Counted from the first letter of the stretch, positions 54,334 to 63,773 are shown. The stretch is DNA of 64,000 nucleotides from Candidatus Accumulibacter regalis (GCA_000585075.1 JEMY01000034.1:83804-147803); one strand, 5' to 3'. The notes: generated by a model from the letters alone, not told the origin. Program-made: numbers and translations.

Positions 54334-54511
54334 ACGGCGTCGATGCTTGGTGCGCGCTCGGCAGGGAAACCGCGCCGCGTAAACAGGGAAGACCCGAGTT
54401 TGCCGCGCTCGGCCCAAGGCTCGTCCCCGCAGGCGAAAACCGTTCCCCTTGGCCCGATTGGCACGGCACCCCGAGAACGCGGCACAGAAAGGCCCCCGGA
54501 AGCCCGACAGC

Positions 54512-54540
54512 AAAAAGCCCCGGCTTTTGACCGGGGCTAA
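54512..54540 (-). terminator. Terminator of tRNA-Met
   Basis: Minus strand TAGCCCCGGTCAAAAGCCGGGGCTTTTTG: an 8-bp GC stem with a T-tract, 14 bp downstream of the tRNA CCA end. Confidence 0.85.
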
Positions 54541-54553
54541 GTGCTTGATTCTT

Positions 54554-54630
54554 TGGTGGTGATGGGTGGAATTGAACCACCGACCTATGGGTTATGAATC
54601 CATCGCTCTAACCGACTGAGCTACATCACC
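54554..54630 (-). tRNA. tRNA-Met (CAT), elongator type
   Basis: 77 nt including encoded CCA. Acceptor GGTGATG/CATCACC pair, D-loop GTAGCTCAGTCGGTTAGAGC, anticodon loop ATTCATAAC with CAT, T-arm GGTGGTTCAATTCCACC. The acceptor and D-arm features fit the elongator rather than the initiator (which begins CGCGG with a C-A mismatch). A tRNA-Ile2(CAT) alternative is less likely on sequence memory. Confidence 0.93.
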
Positions 54631-54731
54631 TCAGGGCGGCCGATTATAGGACCCCCGCCGGCCTGTGGTCAAGCCGAGCGACGTCGATTGTCGCGGTCGT
54701 CGTGCGGCGCCTGGCGAACGGCGGGAGCAAC

Positions 54732-56186
54732 TCACATCAGCACGATGTCGTATTGCTCCTGCGTATAGCTGGGCTCGGCCTGCAGCGAAATCGGCTTGCC
54801 GATGAAATCGGAGAGCAGCGCCAGACCTTGCGACTCCTCGTCGAGAAAGCGGTCGATGACCGCCTGATTGCCGAGCACGCGGTATTCGCGCGCGTCGAAC
54901 TGGCGCGCTTCGCGCAGCAGCTCGCGAAGAATCTCGTAGCACACGGTACGTGCCGTTCTCACTTCACCCCGCCCCTCGCAGGTCGGGCACGCTTCGCAGA
55001 GCACGTGGGCGAGCGATTCGCGCGTCCGCTTGCGCGTCATTTCGACCAGCCCCAGGGCGGTAAAGCCGTTGACCGTCAGGCGCGTATGGTCGCGCGCCAG
55101 CGCCTTGTTGAACTCGCTGAGGACCGCGCTGCGGTGCTCTTCGTTCTCCATGTCGATGAAGTCGACAATGATGATGCCGCCGAGGTTGCGCAGGCGCAGC
55201 TGGCGGGCGATGGTCTGCGCCGCCTCGAGATTGGTCTTGAAGATGGTGTCGTCGAAGTTGCGCACGCCGACGAAACCGCCGGTGTTGACGTCGATGGTGG
55301 TCATCGCCTCGGTCTGATCGATGATCAGGTAGCCGCCCGACTTGAGATCGACGCGGCGGGCGAGTGCCTTCTGAATCTCGTCTTCGACGCCGTGCAGGTC
55401 GAACAGCGGCCTCTGCCCGGTGTAGTGCTCGAGCATGGGCGCGACGGTCGGCGTGTACTCGCCGGCAAACGCGGTCAGGCGCTGGAAGTTCTCGCGCGAG
55501 TCGATGACGATGGCGGACGTTTCGGGGTTGACGAAGTCGCGCAGCACGCGCTGCGCCAGTGACAGTTCCTGATAGAGCAGGGCAGGCGGCGCGGCGGTGG
55601 TCGACTGCAGCTTGATATCGCGCCAGATCTTGCGCAGGTACTCGATGTCCTTGGCCAGCTCGGCTTCGCTGGCGCTCTCGGCCATGGTGCGCACGATGAA
55701 GCCGCCGGGTTCGTCGTCGGGCACCAGGCGCGACAGCTTTTCACGCAGCGCTTCACGTTCGGCCTCCTTCTCGATGCGCTGCGAAATGCCGATATGCTTG
55801 TCCTGCGGCAGATAGACGAGCATCCGCCCGGCGATCGATACCTGCGTGGACAGACGCGCTCCCTTGCTGCCCATGGGGTCCTTGATGACCTGCACGAGGA
55901 TGCTCTGACCTTCGAAGAGCAGGCGCTCGATCGGCCGCAGCGGTTCGTCGTTCGCGCGCGGCTCGCGGATATCGGCGACGTGCAGGAAAGCCGTCCGGTC
56001 GAGGCCGATTTCGATGAACGCCGACTGCATTCCCGGCAGGATGCGCACGATGCGCCCGACATAGACGTTGCCGACGTAGCCACGACTGGCGCAGCGTTCG
56101 ATGTGCAGTTCCTGAACGGCGCCCTGGTACATGACCGCGACGCGCGTTTCCTGCGGGGTGAAATTGATCAGGATCTCTTCGGACAT
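54732..56186 (-). CDS. rng: Ribonuclease G
   Basis: 484 residues, typical of RNase G (no long RNase E C-terminus). S1 domain with GNVYVGRIVRILPGMQSAFIEIG near the start, catalytic DNase-I-like part TIDVNTGGFVG and VDFIDMENEEHR, and the zinc-link cysteines in CEACPTCEGRG. Processes 16S rRNA 5' end and degrades some mRNAs. The next gene downstream on this strand is tRNA-Met. Confidence 0.95.
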   Translation of the reverse strand: MSEEILINFTPQETRVAVMYQGAVQELHIERCASRGYVGNVYVGRIVRILPGMQSAFIEIGLDRTAFLHVADIREPRANDEPLRPIERLLFEGQSILVQVIKDPMGSKGARLSTQVSIAGRMLVYLPQDKHIGISQRIEKEAEREALREKLSRLVPDDEPGGFIVRTMAESASEAELAKDIEYLRKIWRDIKLQSTTAAPPALLYQELSLAQRVLRDFVNPETSAIVIDSRENFQRLTAFAGEYTPTVAPMLEHYTGQRPLFDLHGVEDEIQKALARRVDLKSGGYLIIDQTEAMTTIDVNTGGFVGVRNFDDTIFKTNLEAAQTIARQLRLRNLGGIIIVDFIDMENEEHRSAVLSEFNKALARDHTRLTVNGFTALGLVEMTRKRTRESLAHVLCEACPTCEGRGEVRTARTVCYEILRELLREARQFDAREYRVLGNQAVIDRFLDEESQGLALLSDFIGKPISLQAEPSYTQEQYDIVLM

Positions 56187-56324
56187 GGACGGGTGCTCGG
56201 GGAAATGGGGAAAGAAATGAGGTTAGAATCGCGACTCGCCGCATTCTACCCTTAGTCCCCTGTCACGCCCCTCTCCCGGACTTTCGCCATCTCTGCCTCG
56301 CTCCCTGCCTCCGCTTCTCCCGAG

Positions 56325-57608
56325 TTGCTCGCGCCTGCCGGTTCGCCGACGATGCTGCGCACCGCCTTCGCCTACGGCGCAGATGCCGTCTATGCGGGCC
56401 AGCCGCGCTACAGCCTGCGCGTGCGTAACAACGCCTTCGGCGACCTCGACGCGCTGGCCGGTGCGATCGCCGACGCCCATGGCGCCGGCAGGAAGCTGTA
56501 CGTGGTCAGCAACGTCCTGCCGCACAACCGCAAGGTGCGCAGTTACCTCGCGGACATGGCGCCGGTCGTGGCGCTTGAACCCGACGCGCTGATCATGGCC
56601 GACCCGGGACTGATCGACATGGTCCGCGAGACCTGGCCGGACATGCCGGTGCACCTCTCGGTGCAGGCCAATACGGTCAACTTTGCCGCCGTGCGTTTCT
56701 GGCGCAAGCTGGGGATCAGGCGCATCATCCTGTCGCGCGAACTGTCGCTCGACGAAGTCGCCGAGATCCGCCAGGAGTGTCCGGAGATGGAACTCGAGGT
56801 GTTCGTCCATGGCGCGCTGTGCATCGCCTACTCCGGCCGCTGCCTGCTTTCCGGCTACTTCAACCATCGCGACCCCAACCAGGGCACGTGCACCAACTCC
56901 TGCCGCTGGGACTACAAAGTCAAGCCGGCCGACGGCGGGGCGGGCAATGCGGTGGGCGGCGCCTGCCAGTCCGGGGGCGCCGGCGTCGGTGGCGGTGAGT
57001 GGCTGCTTGAGGAGAAGGAACGCCCCGGCGAGCTGATGCCGATCGACGAGGACGAGCACGGCACCTACATCATGAACTCGAAGGATCTGCGCGCCGTCGA
57101 GCACGTCCGGCGCCTGACCGAAATCGGCGTCGATTCGCTGAAGATCGAGGGGCGCACCAAATCGCCGTACTACGTCGCGCGCACCACACAGGTCTACCGC
57201 CGCGCCATCGACGACGCCGTGGCCAGCCGCCCTTTCGACCCCCGCCTGCTCGGCGAACTCGACGGCCTCGCCAACCGCGGCTACACCGACGGCTTCTACC
57301 AGCGCCACCACGAACACGAGAGGCAGAACTACCTGCGTGGCCACTCGGAATCGGGGCGCAGCCTCTACGTCGGCGACGTGATCGAGTGGAACGCGACGCG
57401 CTCGCTGGCGCTGATCGATATCAAGAACCGCATTTCGGTCGGCGACCGGCTGGAGATCATCCATCCGTCGGGCAATCGCGTCATCGCTCTCGAGCGCATG
57501 GAGAATCTCGCTGGTGCCGAGATCCGCGTCGCGCCGGGCAACGGCCACAAGGTGTGGATCCCGCTGCCGGCGGAGTTGCCGGGCGCCATGCTGGCGCGCT
57601 TCGTCTGA
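56325..57608 (+). CDS. U32 peptidase family protein (YegQ/TrhP-like)
   Basis: 427 residues from TTG 56325. No ATG exists in frame upstream; the family start PELLAPAGS is encoded across 56319-56345, so a rare start further left is possible. HLSVQANTVNFAAVRFWRKL, ELEVFVHGALCIAYSGRCLL and SGYFNHRDPNQGTCTNSCRW (Cys cluster) are the U32 signature. YegQ/TrhP members make prephenate-dependent 5-hydroxyuridine in tRNA wobble positions. An unusual Gly-rich insert (GGAGNAVGGACQSGGAGVGG) lies near residue 205. Confidence 0.88.
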   Translation: MLAPAGSPTMLRTAFAYGADAVYAGQPRYSLRVRNNAFGDLDALAGAIADAHGAGRKLYVVSNVLPHNRKVRSYLADMAPVVALEPDALIMADPGLIDMVRETWPDMPVHLSVQANTVNFAAVRFWRKLGIRRIILSRELSLDEVAEIRQECPEMELEVFVHGALCIAYSGRCLLSGYFNHRDPNQGTCTNSCRWDYKVKPADGGAGNAVGGACQSGGAGVGGGEWLLEEKERPGELMPIDEDEHGTYIMNSKDLRAVEHVRRLTEIGVDSLKIEGRTKSPYYVARTTQVYRRAIDDAVASRPFDPRLLGELDGLANRGYTDGFYQRHHEHERQNYLRGHSESGRSLYVGDVIEWNATRSLALIDIKNRISVGDRLEIIHPSGNRVIALERMENLAGAEIRVAPGNGHKVWIPLPAELPGAMLARFV

Positions 57609-57617
57609 CTGGCGCCG

Positions 57618-58727
57618 ATGGGGCGACCCGCACACCTCTTCGTCGATATCTCGGCACACGGTTTCGGCCATCTGGCCCAGGTGGCGCCGGTCCTCGCGGC
57701 CTTGACCGCTCGTCTGCCCGAACTGCGCCTGACCATCCGCAGCGGCCTGCCCACTGACCGACTGCAATCCCGGATAGGCGCTGATTTCACGCACCTGCAG
57801 GCGAGCAGCGACTTCGGCTACGTGATGCACGACGCCGTCAGCCTCGACCTCGCGGCGACGGCTCAGGCGTACCGCCGCCAGCACGCCGACTGGGATGAGC
57901 GGGTCGACGGCGACGCCCGACTGTTGCACGGACTGCAACCGGACCTGGTGTTCAGCGACGTCGCCTACCTGCCACTGGCCGGCGCTGCGCGCGCCGGCAT
58001 CCCGGCAATCGCCCTATGTTCGTTGAACTGGGCCGAGCTCTTTGCCTACTTCTTCGCCAGAGAGGACTGGGCAGCGACGATTCAGCGCCAGATACTCGAC
58101 GCCTATAACGGCGCCGAGTCCTTCCTGCGCGTAACGCCGGGAATGGCCATGGCCGACCTGCCAAGGCTGCGCGCCATCGGCCCGATCGCCGCACTGGGCA
58201 AGGATTGCCGGCAGGCACTGCACGCGCAGATCGGCTGTCGCAGCGACGAGCGGCTGGTGCTGATCGCCTTCGGCGGCTTCGACAAGCAGCTGCCCATCGA
58301 TGCCTGGCCCGCCATCCCCGGCGTCCGCTGGCTGGTTCCGCAAGCGTGGCAGGTCAAGCATCCGGCAGCCACCGCTTTCGAGCCCCTGGGTCGCCCGGTC
58401 GCCGATCTCCTGCGCGCGGCTGACGCGGTGCTCGGCAAACCCGGCTACGGCACCTTCGCCGAAGCCGCCTGTAACGACACGCCACTGCTCTATCTGCGCC
58501 GTGAAGACTGGCCCGAGCAGGATTTCCTCATCGACTGGCTGCAGGTGCACGGACGCTGCCGGGAAGTGAGCGCGGCTGACCTGCTCTCCGGTCGGCTGCG
58601 GCCGGTGCTGGAAAGCGTGTGGAGTCAGGCCGCTCCGCCGACTCCGCAGCCGTCAGGCGCTGACGAAGCGGCAGCGGCGCTGTTGCCGTGGCTGACGAGG
58701 GTCGGCGAGTCGCGTCCGGGCGGCTGA
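57618..58727 (+). CDS. MurG-like (GT28-type) glycosyltransferase-fold protein
   Basis: 369 residues. N-terminal HLFVDISAHGFGHLAQVAPV is the glycine-rich acceptor loop of GT-B enzymes (HGFGH like GxGH). C-terminal VLIAFGGFDKQLP and VLGKPGYGTFAEAACNDTPL resemble the nucleotide-sugar-binding end of GT28 family proteins. Not MurG itself: the usual operon is absent. Substrate unknown. Starts 9 bp after the U32 gene, so co-transcribed. Confidence 0.75.
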   Translation: MGRPAHLFVDISAHGFGHLAQVAPVLAALTARLPELRLTIRSGLPTDRLQSRIGADFTHLQASSDFGYVMHDAVSLDLAATAQAYRRQHADWDERVDGDARLLHGLQPDLVFSDVAYLPLAGAARAGIPAIALCSLNWAELFAYFFAREDWAATIQRQILDAYNGAESFLRVTPGMAMADLPRLRAIGPIAALGKDCRQALHAQIGCRSDERLVLIAFGGFDKQLPIDAWPAIPGVRWLVPQAWQVKHPAATAFEPLGRPVADLLRAADAVLGKPGYGTFAEAACNDTPLLYLRREDWPEQDFLIDWLQVHGRCREVSAADLLSGRLRPVLESVWSQAAPPTPQPSGADEAAAALLPWLTRVGESRPGG

Positions 58728-58854
58728 ACGGTTCATTGCTCCCTCAAGCTCCAGTAGCGTTTCACGCAATAGGGAACGTCAGATGGTCTTCCGTGATGCG
58801 CCCCGGGGTCCTGGGAAAGTCGCCAGACCACGACCAAGCGACGAAGCCGTGCCC

Positions 58855-59460
58855 TCACCGCTCCGCATCGGCGTTCAGCAGACGCTCGCAATAACGGGCG
58901 ATCAGGTCGATTTCGAGGTTCACCCGGCTACCCGGCTGCAGGCGGCCCAGGGTGGTCGCGGCGAGCGTGTGTGGAATCAGGTTGATCGTGAACCTGGCGC
59001 CGGCAACCGCGTTGGTCGTCAGGCTGACGCCGTCGACGGTGATCGACCCCTTGCGGGCGATGTACCTGGCGAGCTCCGCCGGAGCGCGGATTTCGAGCAG
59101 CCGGTTGTCGCCGACCGCGTCGAAACGCAGCACCTCGCCAATGCCATCGACGTGACCGGAGACGAGATGCCCACCGAGGCGATCGGCGAGGCGCAGCGCC
59201 TTTTCCAGGTTGACCGGGCCGGGCGCGGAGAGGCCCACGGTGCACGCCAGCGATTCCGGAGAAACGTCGACGAAGAAGCGCTGGTCCTGCTGGTCGACCA
59301 CGGTCAGGCAGACGCCGTTACAGGCAATCGAGTCACCCAGAGCAAGGTCATCGAGGTCGAGCTTGCCGGCGTCGATGGTCAGGCGAACGGTGCCGGCGCC
59401 GTCGTCACGAGAGGCGATCGCGGTGATTTGGCCAACGGCGGCGATGATTCCTGAAAACAT
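58855..59460 (-). CDS. ribE: Riboflavin synthase, alpha subunit
   Basis: 201 residues, two lumazine-binding repeats: MFSGIIAAVGQITAI, DSIACNGVCLTVVDQQDQRF, VDVSPESLACT (first); GHLVSGHVDGIGEVL, GSITVDGVSLTTNAVAGARF, TINLIPHTLAATTLG (second). Forms a homotrimer converting two 6,7-dimethyl-8-ribityllumazine molecules to riboflavin. Stands alone on the minus strand; no FMN riboswitch is seen before it. Confidence 0.95.
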   Translation of the reverse strand: MFSGIIAAVGQITAIASRDDGAGTVRLTIDAGKLDLDDLALGDSIACNGVCLTVVDQQDQRFFVDVSPESLACTVGLSAPGPVNLEKALRLADRLGGHLVSGHVDGIGEVLRFDAVGDNRLLEIRAPAELARYIARKGSITVDGVSLTTNAVAGARFTINLIPHTLAATTLGRLQPGSRVNLEIDLIARYCERLLNADAER

Positions 59461-59594
59461 GGCAGGGATCCGGCAAATGGGTGATGACGACGACGCAGGA
59501 TTCTAGCATGGCGCCTCCTTACCCCACTCTCGTCCGGTCGGGTGCGCCGCGGCGACCTTTGGCCTTCGCCGGCTGAACGCCGGGTCGGCAGGGG

Positions 59595-60713
59595 TCAGCC
59601 GGCAGGCGGCGGCCCTTTCCTCCGCGGCGATTCGGCGATGCTCGCCGACGCTGCCTCGGCAACAAGCGGGGCATCGTCCAGCCACGCTTCGAGCAGGGTA
59701 TAGGTAACCGCCAGAACCACCGGACCGACGAAAATACCGACCAGACCGAAAGCCAGCAAGCCGCCGATGACGCCGGCGAGAATCAGCAGCAGGGGCAGGT
59801 CGGCGCCTTGCTTGATGAGCAGCGGACGCAGGAAATTGTCCATGGTCCCGACGATCACCGTCCACACCAGCAGGAAGGTTCCCCAGCCGGTATCGCCGCT
59901 CCAGTACAACCAGACGACGGCGGGCGCCAGCAAGAGCGTCGGCCCGAGTTGCGCAATGCAGAGCATGAACATCAAGGCGGTCAGCACCGGGGCAAAAGGC
60001 ACGCCGGCGATAGCCAGGCCGATACCACCGAGTACCGACTGCACGAAGGCCGTAATGCCGACGCCAAGGGCCACGGCACGCACGGCTTGCCCGGCCAGAA
60101 CGACGGCGCCTTCCCCGCGTTCTCCGGCCAGGCGGCGCCCGAAACGGCGAACTTCGTCAGCCGCCCGTTCACCGGATGAATAGAGCACCGCCGACAGCGC
60201 AACGGTCAACAAGAACTGCACGAAAACCAGCCCGAAACTGCCGACCTCCCTGGCGAACCACCTGGTCAGATTGCCCGCATAGGGGGCGATCTTGGCCGTC
60301 AGTTCCGAGGTTCCGACAACCGCCAGCTGCATCCACGCCTGGTCAAGCCGGTGCCCGACCAGCGGCAGGCTGGCCACCCACTCGGGCGGCGGCGGCACCT
60401 CGAAGCTGGCAGCAAGCCTCCCCCAGCTGACGATCTGCGGGGCATTCTCGACGAGCGTGGCGATGGCCAGCGACAAGGGAACGACGAGCACCAGCAGGAC
60501 CAGCAGGGTCATGATCATCACCGCCGGGGCACGCCGATTGCCGAGGTGCCGCTGTATGCGCAGCATCACCGGCCAGGTGGCAACGACGACCATCGTCGCC
60601 CAGATCAGCGCCGGCAGAAACGGCCTCAGAATCCAGCCGGAAGCGGCAATCAGCACGCCAATGAATAGGACGGCCAGGGTTGTTCGGGCGACTTCGGTTC
60701 TGTTGGTATTCAT
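59595..60713 (-). CDS. AI-2E family transporter (YdiK/PerM-like)
   Basis: 372 residues from ATG 60713; the ORF-track start at 61031 is not supported. About eight hydrophobic helices, with the family marks PFLPALIWATMVVVATWPVM at the start, GVPFAPVLTALMFMLCIAQLG, FLRPLLIKQGADLPLLLILA and GLVGIFVGPVVLAVTYTLLE. Members export autoinducer-like or other solutes; most are uncharacterised. Confidence 0.9.
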   Translation of the reverse strand: MNTNRTEVARTTLAVLFIGVLIAASGWILRPFLPALIWATMVVVATWPVMLRIQRHLGNRRAPAVMIMTLLVLLVLVVPLSLAIATLVENAPQIVSWGRLAASFEVPPPPEWVASLPLVGHRLDQAWMQLAVVGTSELTAKIAPYAGNLTRWFAREVGSFGLVFVQFLLTVALSAVLYSSGERAADEVRRFGRRLAGERGEGAVVLAGQAVRAVALGVGITAFVQSVLGGIGLAIAGVPFAPVLTALMFMLCIAQLGPTLLLAPAVVWLYWSGDTGWGTFLLVWTVIVGTMDNFLRPLLIKQGADLPLLLILAGVIGGLLAFGLVGIFVGPVVLAVTYTLLEAWLDDAPLVAEAASASIAESPRRKGPPPAG

Positions 60714-61446
60714 CGTTCCCTTGTCCGGATCGTGTTTTCGCGGAAAAGCTTCTGCTCCGCCCGGGTGCGGGCTTCGGCATGAGCATTCCGGGCGCGGCGG
60801 GCCGTCTGACTGGGCATGGTAGCTCAATTCAGGACACCCGGCGTGAGCGGGTGGCAGCGCTGAAGGCACACGCGCACCGCAAATACACCCCCTGATTCGC
60901 GTACCGATGGATCCGATCATTGCCGTCGAAATGATGGTCGTCCACATCGAACAGGGCCGGGATCGCTCCCCGCCAGCGACCTTCGCCTGTTCCCCGACCG
61001 CCTTCCCCACCCTTGCCGGCACGCTGATCACGCGACCTCGCTGCTTTCGTCAATTCGATGCTGAACGGCATCAATATGACTCGGATGCGCGAGGCGACCA
61101 GTCGATCGACGTCGTCGCGCGTGCGGCCGGCCTCCGGGTGAGACCGACCGACAGCGTGCAGCGGCCAGACACGCCCACTGCCGCCGCCAGCGTCTGCCGG
61201 GACCTTCCTTCTAAACACCTGATCGGCAAGGTCTTTTTCCATCTCGCCGGCATGGTTTCCTGGCCTACAATCGCCCTCGCATAACTGAAAGATGTGCCAT
61301 AATCGGCGCGCCTTCTTGCCACCGCGCTTGCCGTGCGTGGCTTAGTTGGTGCGGTGGCCAAGCCAAGCTTCCCAAGGAAGAGGAAACCGGCCGGCGATCG
61401 AGTCTGCGACGACCGCATTTCAAACTGTCAAAGGAGGGTTTATCCC
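60714..61446. other. Long intergenic region before TRAP permease genes
   Basis: About 730 bp without a supportable gene. ORFs on both strands (60829-61242 minus, 60907-61284 plus) show no known motif. Near 61250-61310 there are promoter-like TACAAT and CATAAT hexamers, so the TRAP promoter is probably there, with a ~130-nt leader. It could hide a decayed gene. Confidence 0.45.
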
Positions 61447-62034
61447 GTGAATGGTTTACTCAAGCTTTCAAGCCTGATTGATGCCCTCACCGAGCGCGTT
61501 GGCAAGAGCATCATCTGGCTGGTACTGGTCGTCACCTTGATCGGTGCCGGTAACGCAGTCATGCGTTACACCATTGACTACAGCTCGAACGCGTTTCTCG
61601 AGATTCAGTGGTACCTGTTCTCGGCAATTTTCCTGCTCGGCGCAGGCTACGCGTTGATGCGCAACGAGCATGTGCGCATCGACCTCATTGCCGGCAAGTT
61701 TTCCAAACGCGGGCAAGCGATGATCGACATCTTCGGCATCATCTTCTTCCTGATGCCGATGGCCGTTGCCGTGATGTACATGTCGTGGCCGATATTCGTC
61801 CTCGCCTATGAAACCAACGAGCAGTCGAGCAATGCGGGTGGCCTGACCATCTGGCCGGTGCGCCTGCTGGTACCGATAGGCTTCTTTCTGCTGGTCATTC
61901 AGGGCATTTCGGAACTGATCAAACGGATCGGTTTCGTGCAGGGCCTGTGCCCCGACCCGACTGCCAAGCCCAGCAAACCAACGGCCGAAGAAGAACTGGC
62001 ACTGGCCATCAAGGCCCGCCAGGGAGAACTGTGA
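61447..62034 (+). CDS. TRAP transporter small permease (DctQ family)
   Basis: 195 residues from GTG 61447, with AGGAGGG 8 bp upstream; the ORF-track start at 61333 is in the leader. Four hydrophobic helices (ALTERVGKSIIWLVLVVTLIG; EIQWYLFSAIFLLGAGYALM; IFGIIFFLMPMAVAVMYMSW; RLLVPIGFFLLVIQG) and the family motifs EIQWYLFS and EHVRIDLI. Helper membrane subunit for Na+-dependent solute uptake. The stop overlaps the DctM ATG. Confidence 0.92.
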   Translation: MNGLLKLSSLIDALTERVGKSIIWLVLVVTLIGAGNAVMRYTIDYSSNAFLEIQWYLFSAIFLLGAGYALMRNEHVRIDLIAGKFSKRGQAMIDIFGIIFFLMPMAVAVMYMSWPIFVLAYETNEQSSNAGGLTIWPVRLLVPIGFFLLVIQGISELIKRIGFVQGLCPDPTAKPSKPTAEEELALAIKARQGEL

Positions 62035-63539
62035 TGACCGAGTTCCTGATCAACAACATGGCCCCGATCATCTTCGCCTCGATGGTCCTCTTTTTGCTCG
62101 TTGGCTTCCCGGTAGCATTCGCCCTGGCAGCCAACGGAATCTTCTTCGGCCTGATCGGCATCGAGCTCGGCCTGCTCGGCCCGCAACTGTTCCAGGCGCT
62201 GCCGGACCGCATCTTCGGCATCATGAACAACGATACCTTGCTGGCCATCCCCTTCTTTACCTTCATGGGGCTGATCCTCGAGCGCTCGGGCATGGCCGAA
62301 GACCTACTCGACACGATCGGCCAGCTTTTCGGACCGCTGCGCGGCGGCCTGGCCTTCGCAGTGATCTTCGTCGGCGCGCTGCTCGCGGCGACCACCGGGG
62401 TGGTGGCGGCATCGGTCATCTCGATGGGCCTCATCTCACTGCCGATCATGCTGCGCTACGGCTACAACACCAAACTGGCGACCGGCATCATCGCCGCGTC
62501 CGGAACGCTGGCGCAGATATTGCCGCCGTCGCTGGTACTGATCATCATGGCCGACCAGTTGGGCAAGTCGGTCGGTGACATGTACCAGGGCGCTTTCATC
62601 CCGGCCATCGCGCTCACCTGTCTCTACGTCGGCTACGTCATCCTGATCGCCATCTTCAAGCCAAGCTGGGTACCGGCACTGCCACGTGAAGCGCGAACGC
62701 TGCACGGAATGAAGCTTTTCATGCGTGCGCTGACGACCATGGTGCCGCCGCTGTTCCTGATCTTTCTGGTCCTCGGCACGATCTTCATGGGCATCGCGAC
62801 GCCGACCGAAGGCGGCGCGATGGGCGCGACCGGTGCGCTGATCATGGCGCTGGCACGGCAACGGCTGTCGCTGACGCTGCTCAAGCAGGCCATGGAATCG
62901 ACCGCCAAGCTGACCACTTTCGTGATCTTCATCCTGGTCGGCGCGCGCGTCTTCTCGCTCACCTTCTACGGGGTAGACGGGCACCGCTGGGTCGAGCATC
63001 TCCTCACCGGACTCCCGGGTGGCGAAGTCGGCTTCCTGATCGTGGTCAACGTTCTCGTCTTCCTCCTCGCCTTCTTCCTCGACTTCTTCGAACTCTCGTT
63101 CATCGTCGTGCCGCTGCTCGGGCCGGTCGCACAGGCACTGGGGATCGACCTGATCTGGTTCGGGATCCTGCTGGCGGTGAACATGCAGACCTCGTTCATG
63201 CACCCGCCCTTTGGTTTCGCGCTGTTCTTCCTGCGTTCGGTCGCCCCCGCATCGGTCAAGACCACGGACATCTACTGGGGTGCGATTCCCTTCGTGTGCA
63301 TCCAGGTGATCATGGTCGGCCTGCTGATCGCCTTCCCGCAACTGGTCACCTTTGGCCTCGACAAGGCGGTCAAGGTTGATCTCGACGCGGTCGAAATCGA
63401 GGTCCCGGGTTCGTCCTACGGCGGTGGCGGAGCGTACGGGTCGCCAGCCGGAGGCGCACAGGACGAGCAGCCCAAGCCGGGTGCAGCGGCAACCGATGCC
63501 ATCCTCGACATGGTCAAGGAGAGCAAGGAAAAGCAATAG
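62034..63539 (+). CDS. TRAP transporter large permease (DctM family)
   Basis: 501 residues from ATG 62034. About twelve hydrophobic helices; LAIPFFTFMGLILERSGMAE, GPLRGGLAFAVIFVGALLAA, TTGVVAASVISMGLISLPIM, ATGIIAASGTLAQILPPSLV, GIATPTEGGAMGATGALIMA and QTSFMHPPFGFALFFLRSVA are family signatures. A hydrophilic Gly/Pro-rich C-terminal extension of ~55 residues follows. Substrate probably a carboxylate or keto acid. The periplasmic DctP component is not in the window. Confidence 0.94.
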   Translation: MTEFLINNMAPIIFASMVLFLLVGFPVAFALAANGIFFGLIGIELGLLGPQLFQALPDRIFGIMNNDTLLAIPFFTFMGLILERSGMAEDLLDTIGQLFGPLRGGLAFAVIFVGALLAATTGVVAASVISMGLISLPIMLRYGYNTKLATGIIAASGTLAQILPPSLVLIIMADQLGKSVGDMYQGAFIPAIALTCLYVGYVILIAIFKPSWVPALPREARTLHGMKLFMRALTTMVPPLFLIFLVLGTIFMGIATPTEGGAMGATGALIMALARQRLSLTLLKQAMESTAKLTTFVIFILVGARVFSLTFYGVDGHRWVEHLLTGLPGGEVGFLIVVNVLVFLLAFFLDFFELSFIVVPLLGPVAQALGIDLIWFGILLAVNMQTSFMHPPFGFALFFLRSVAPASVKTTDIYWGAIPFVCIQVIMVGLLIAFPQLVTFGLDKAVKVDLDAVEIEVPGSSYGGGGAYGSPAGGAQDEQPKPGAAATDAILDMVKESKEKQ

Positions 63540-63601
63540 TCGGCACGCTGCGTTCGTCAAGCGTGAAACTTCCGTGCGACGACAGCAGGAATGCAGAACC
63601 G

Positions 63602-63639
63602 GAAAAGGAAACGGAGGCCATTGGCCTCCGTTTCCTTTC
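63602..63639 (+). terminator. Terminator after the TRAP genes
   Basis: gaaaaggaaacggaggcc-att-ggcctccgtttcctttc: a very long near-perfect hairpin ~62 bp after DctM. The T-run is short, so it may be bidirectional or act as a transcript-end stabiliser. Confidence 0.75.
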
Positions 63640-63679
63640 ATCCCCACCCGGGCCGACCAGCAGCCGGCGGAAAAGCGCT

Positions 63680-63707
63680 CTAGCAGCCTGTCGGACTTGA
63701 TTCCGGC
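63680..63707. mobile_element. Possible IS terminal inverted repeat region
   Basis: TAGCAGCCTGTCGGACTTGATTCCGG resembles ends I associate with IS1182-group elements. It would mark the end of the transposase-bearing element that continues beyond the window. The other end is not available, so this is unproven. Confidence 0.35.
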
Positions 63708-63773
63708 CAAGTCCGCGAATTTCACTATGCGGAACAAAAACAAGTCCGCGAATTTCACTATGCGGAACAAAAA
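63708..63773. repeat. Perfect 33-bp tandem duplication
   Basis: Two identical, adjacent 33-mers: caagtccgcgaatttcacta tgcggaacaaaaa. Each contains the inverted pair TCCGC...GCGGA. Located between the possible IS end and the transposase gene. Confidence 0.9.

Larger units (their letters stand above)
54020..54553. other. Intergenic region with inverted dispersed repeats and a degenerate tRNA-end copy
   Basis: No gene is seen. Contents: a diverged copy of the tRNA-Met 3' end plus its terminator (54122-54200), an inverted pair of 35-bp dispersed repeats (54209-54243 and 54299-54333), GC-rich unassigned sequence, and the tRNA terminator (54512-54540). Confidence 0.6.

Noticed and set aside
52460-54334. 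624-residue plus-strand ORF
   Set aside because: Antisense to mscK and the AlaX-like gene; no recognisable domains.
56223-57938. 571-residue minus-strand ORF
   Set aside because: Antisense to the U32 and glycosyltransferase genes, both of which have clear family motifs.
60829-61284. Overlapping ORFs on both strands in the gap before the TRAP genes
   Set aside because: No motif, no ribosome site and low-complexity composition; treated as intergenic.
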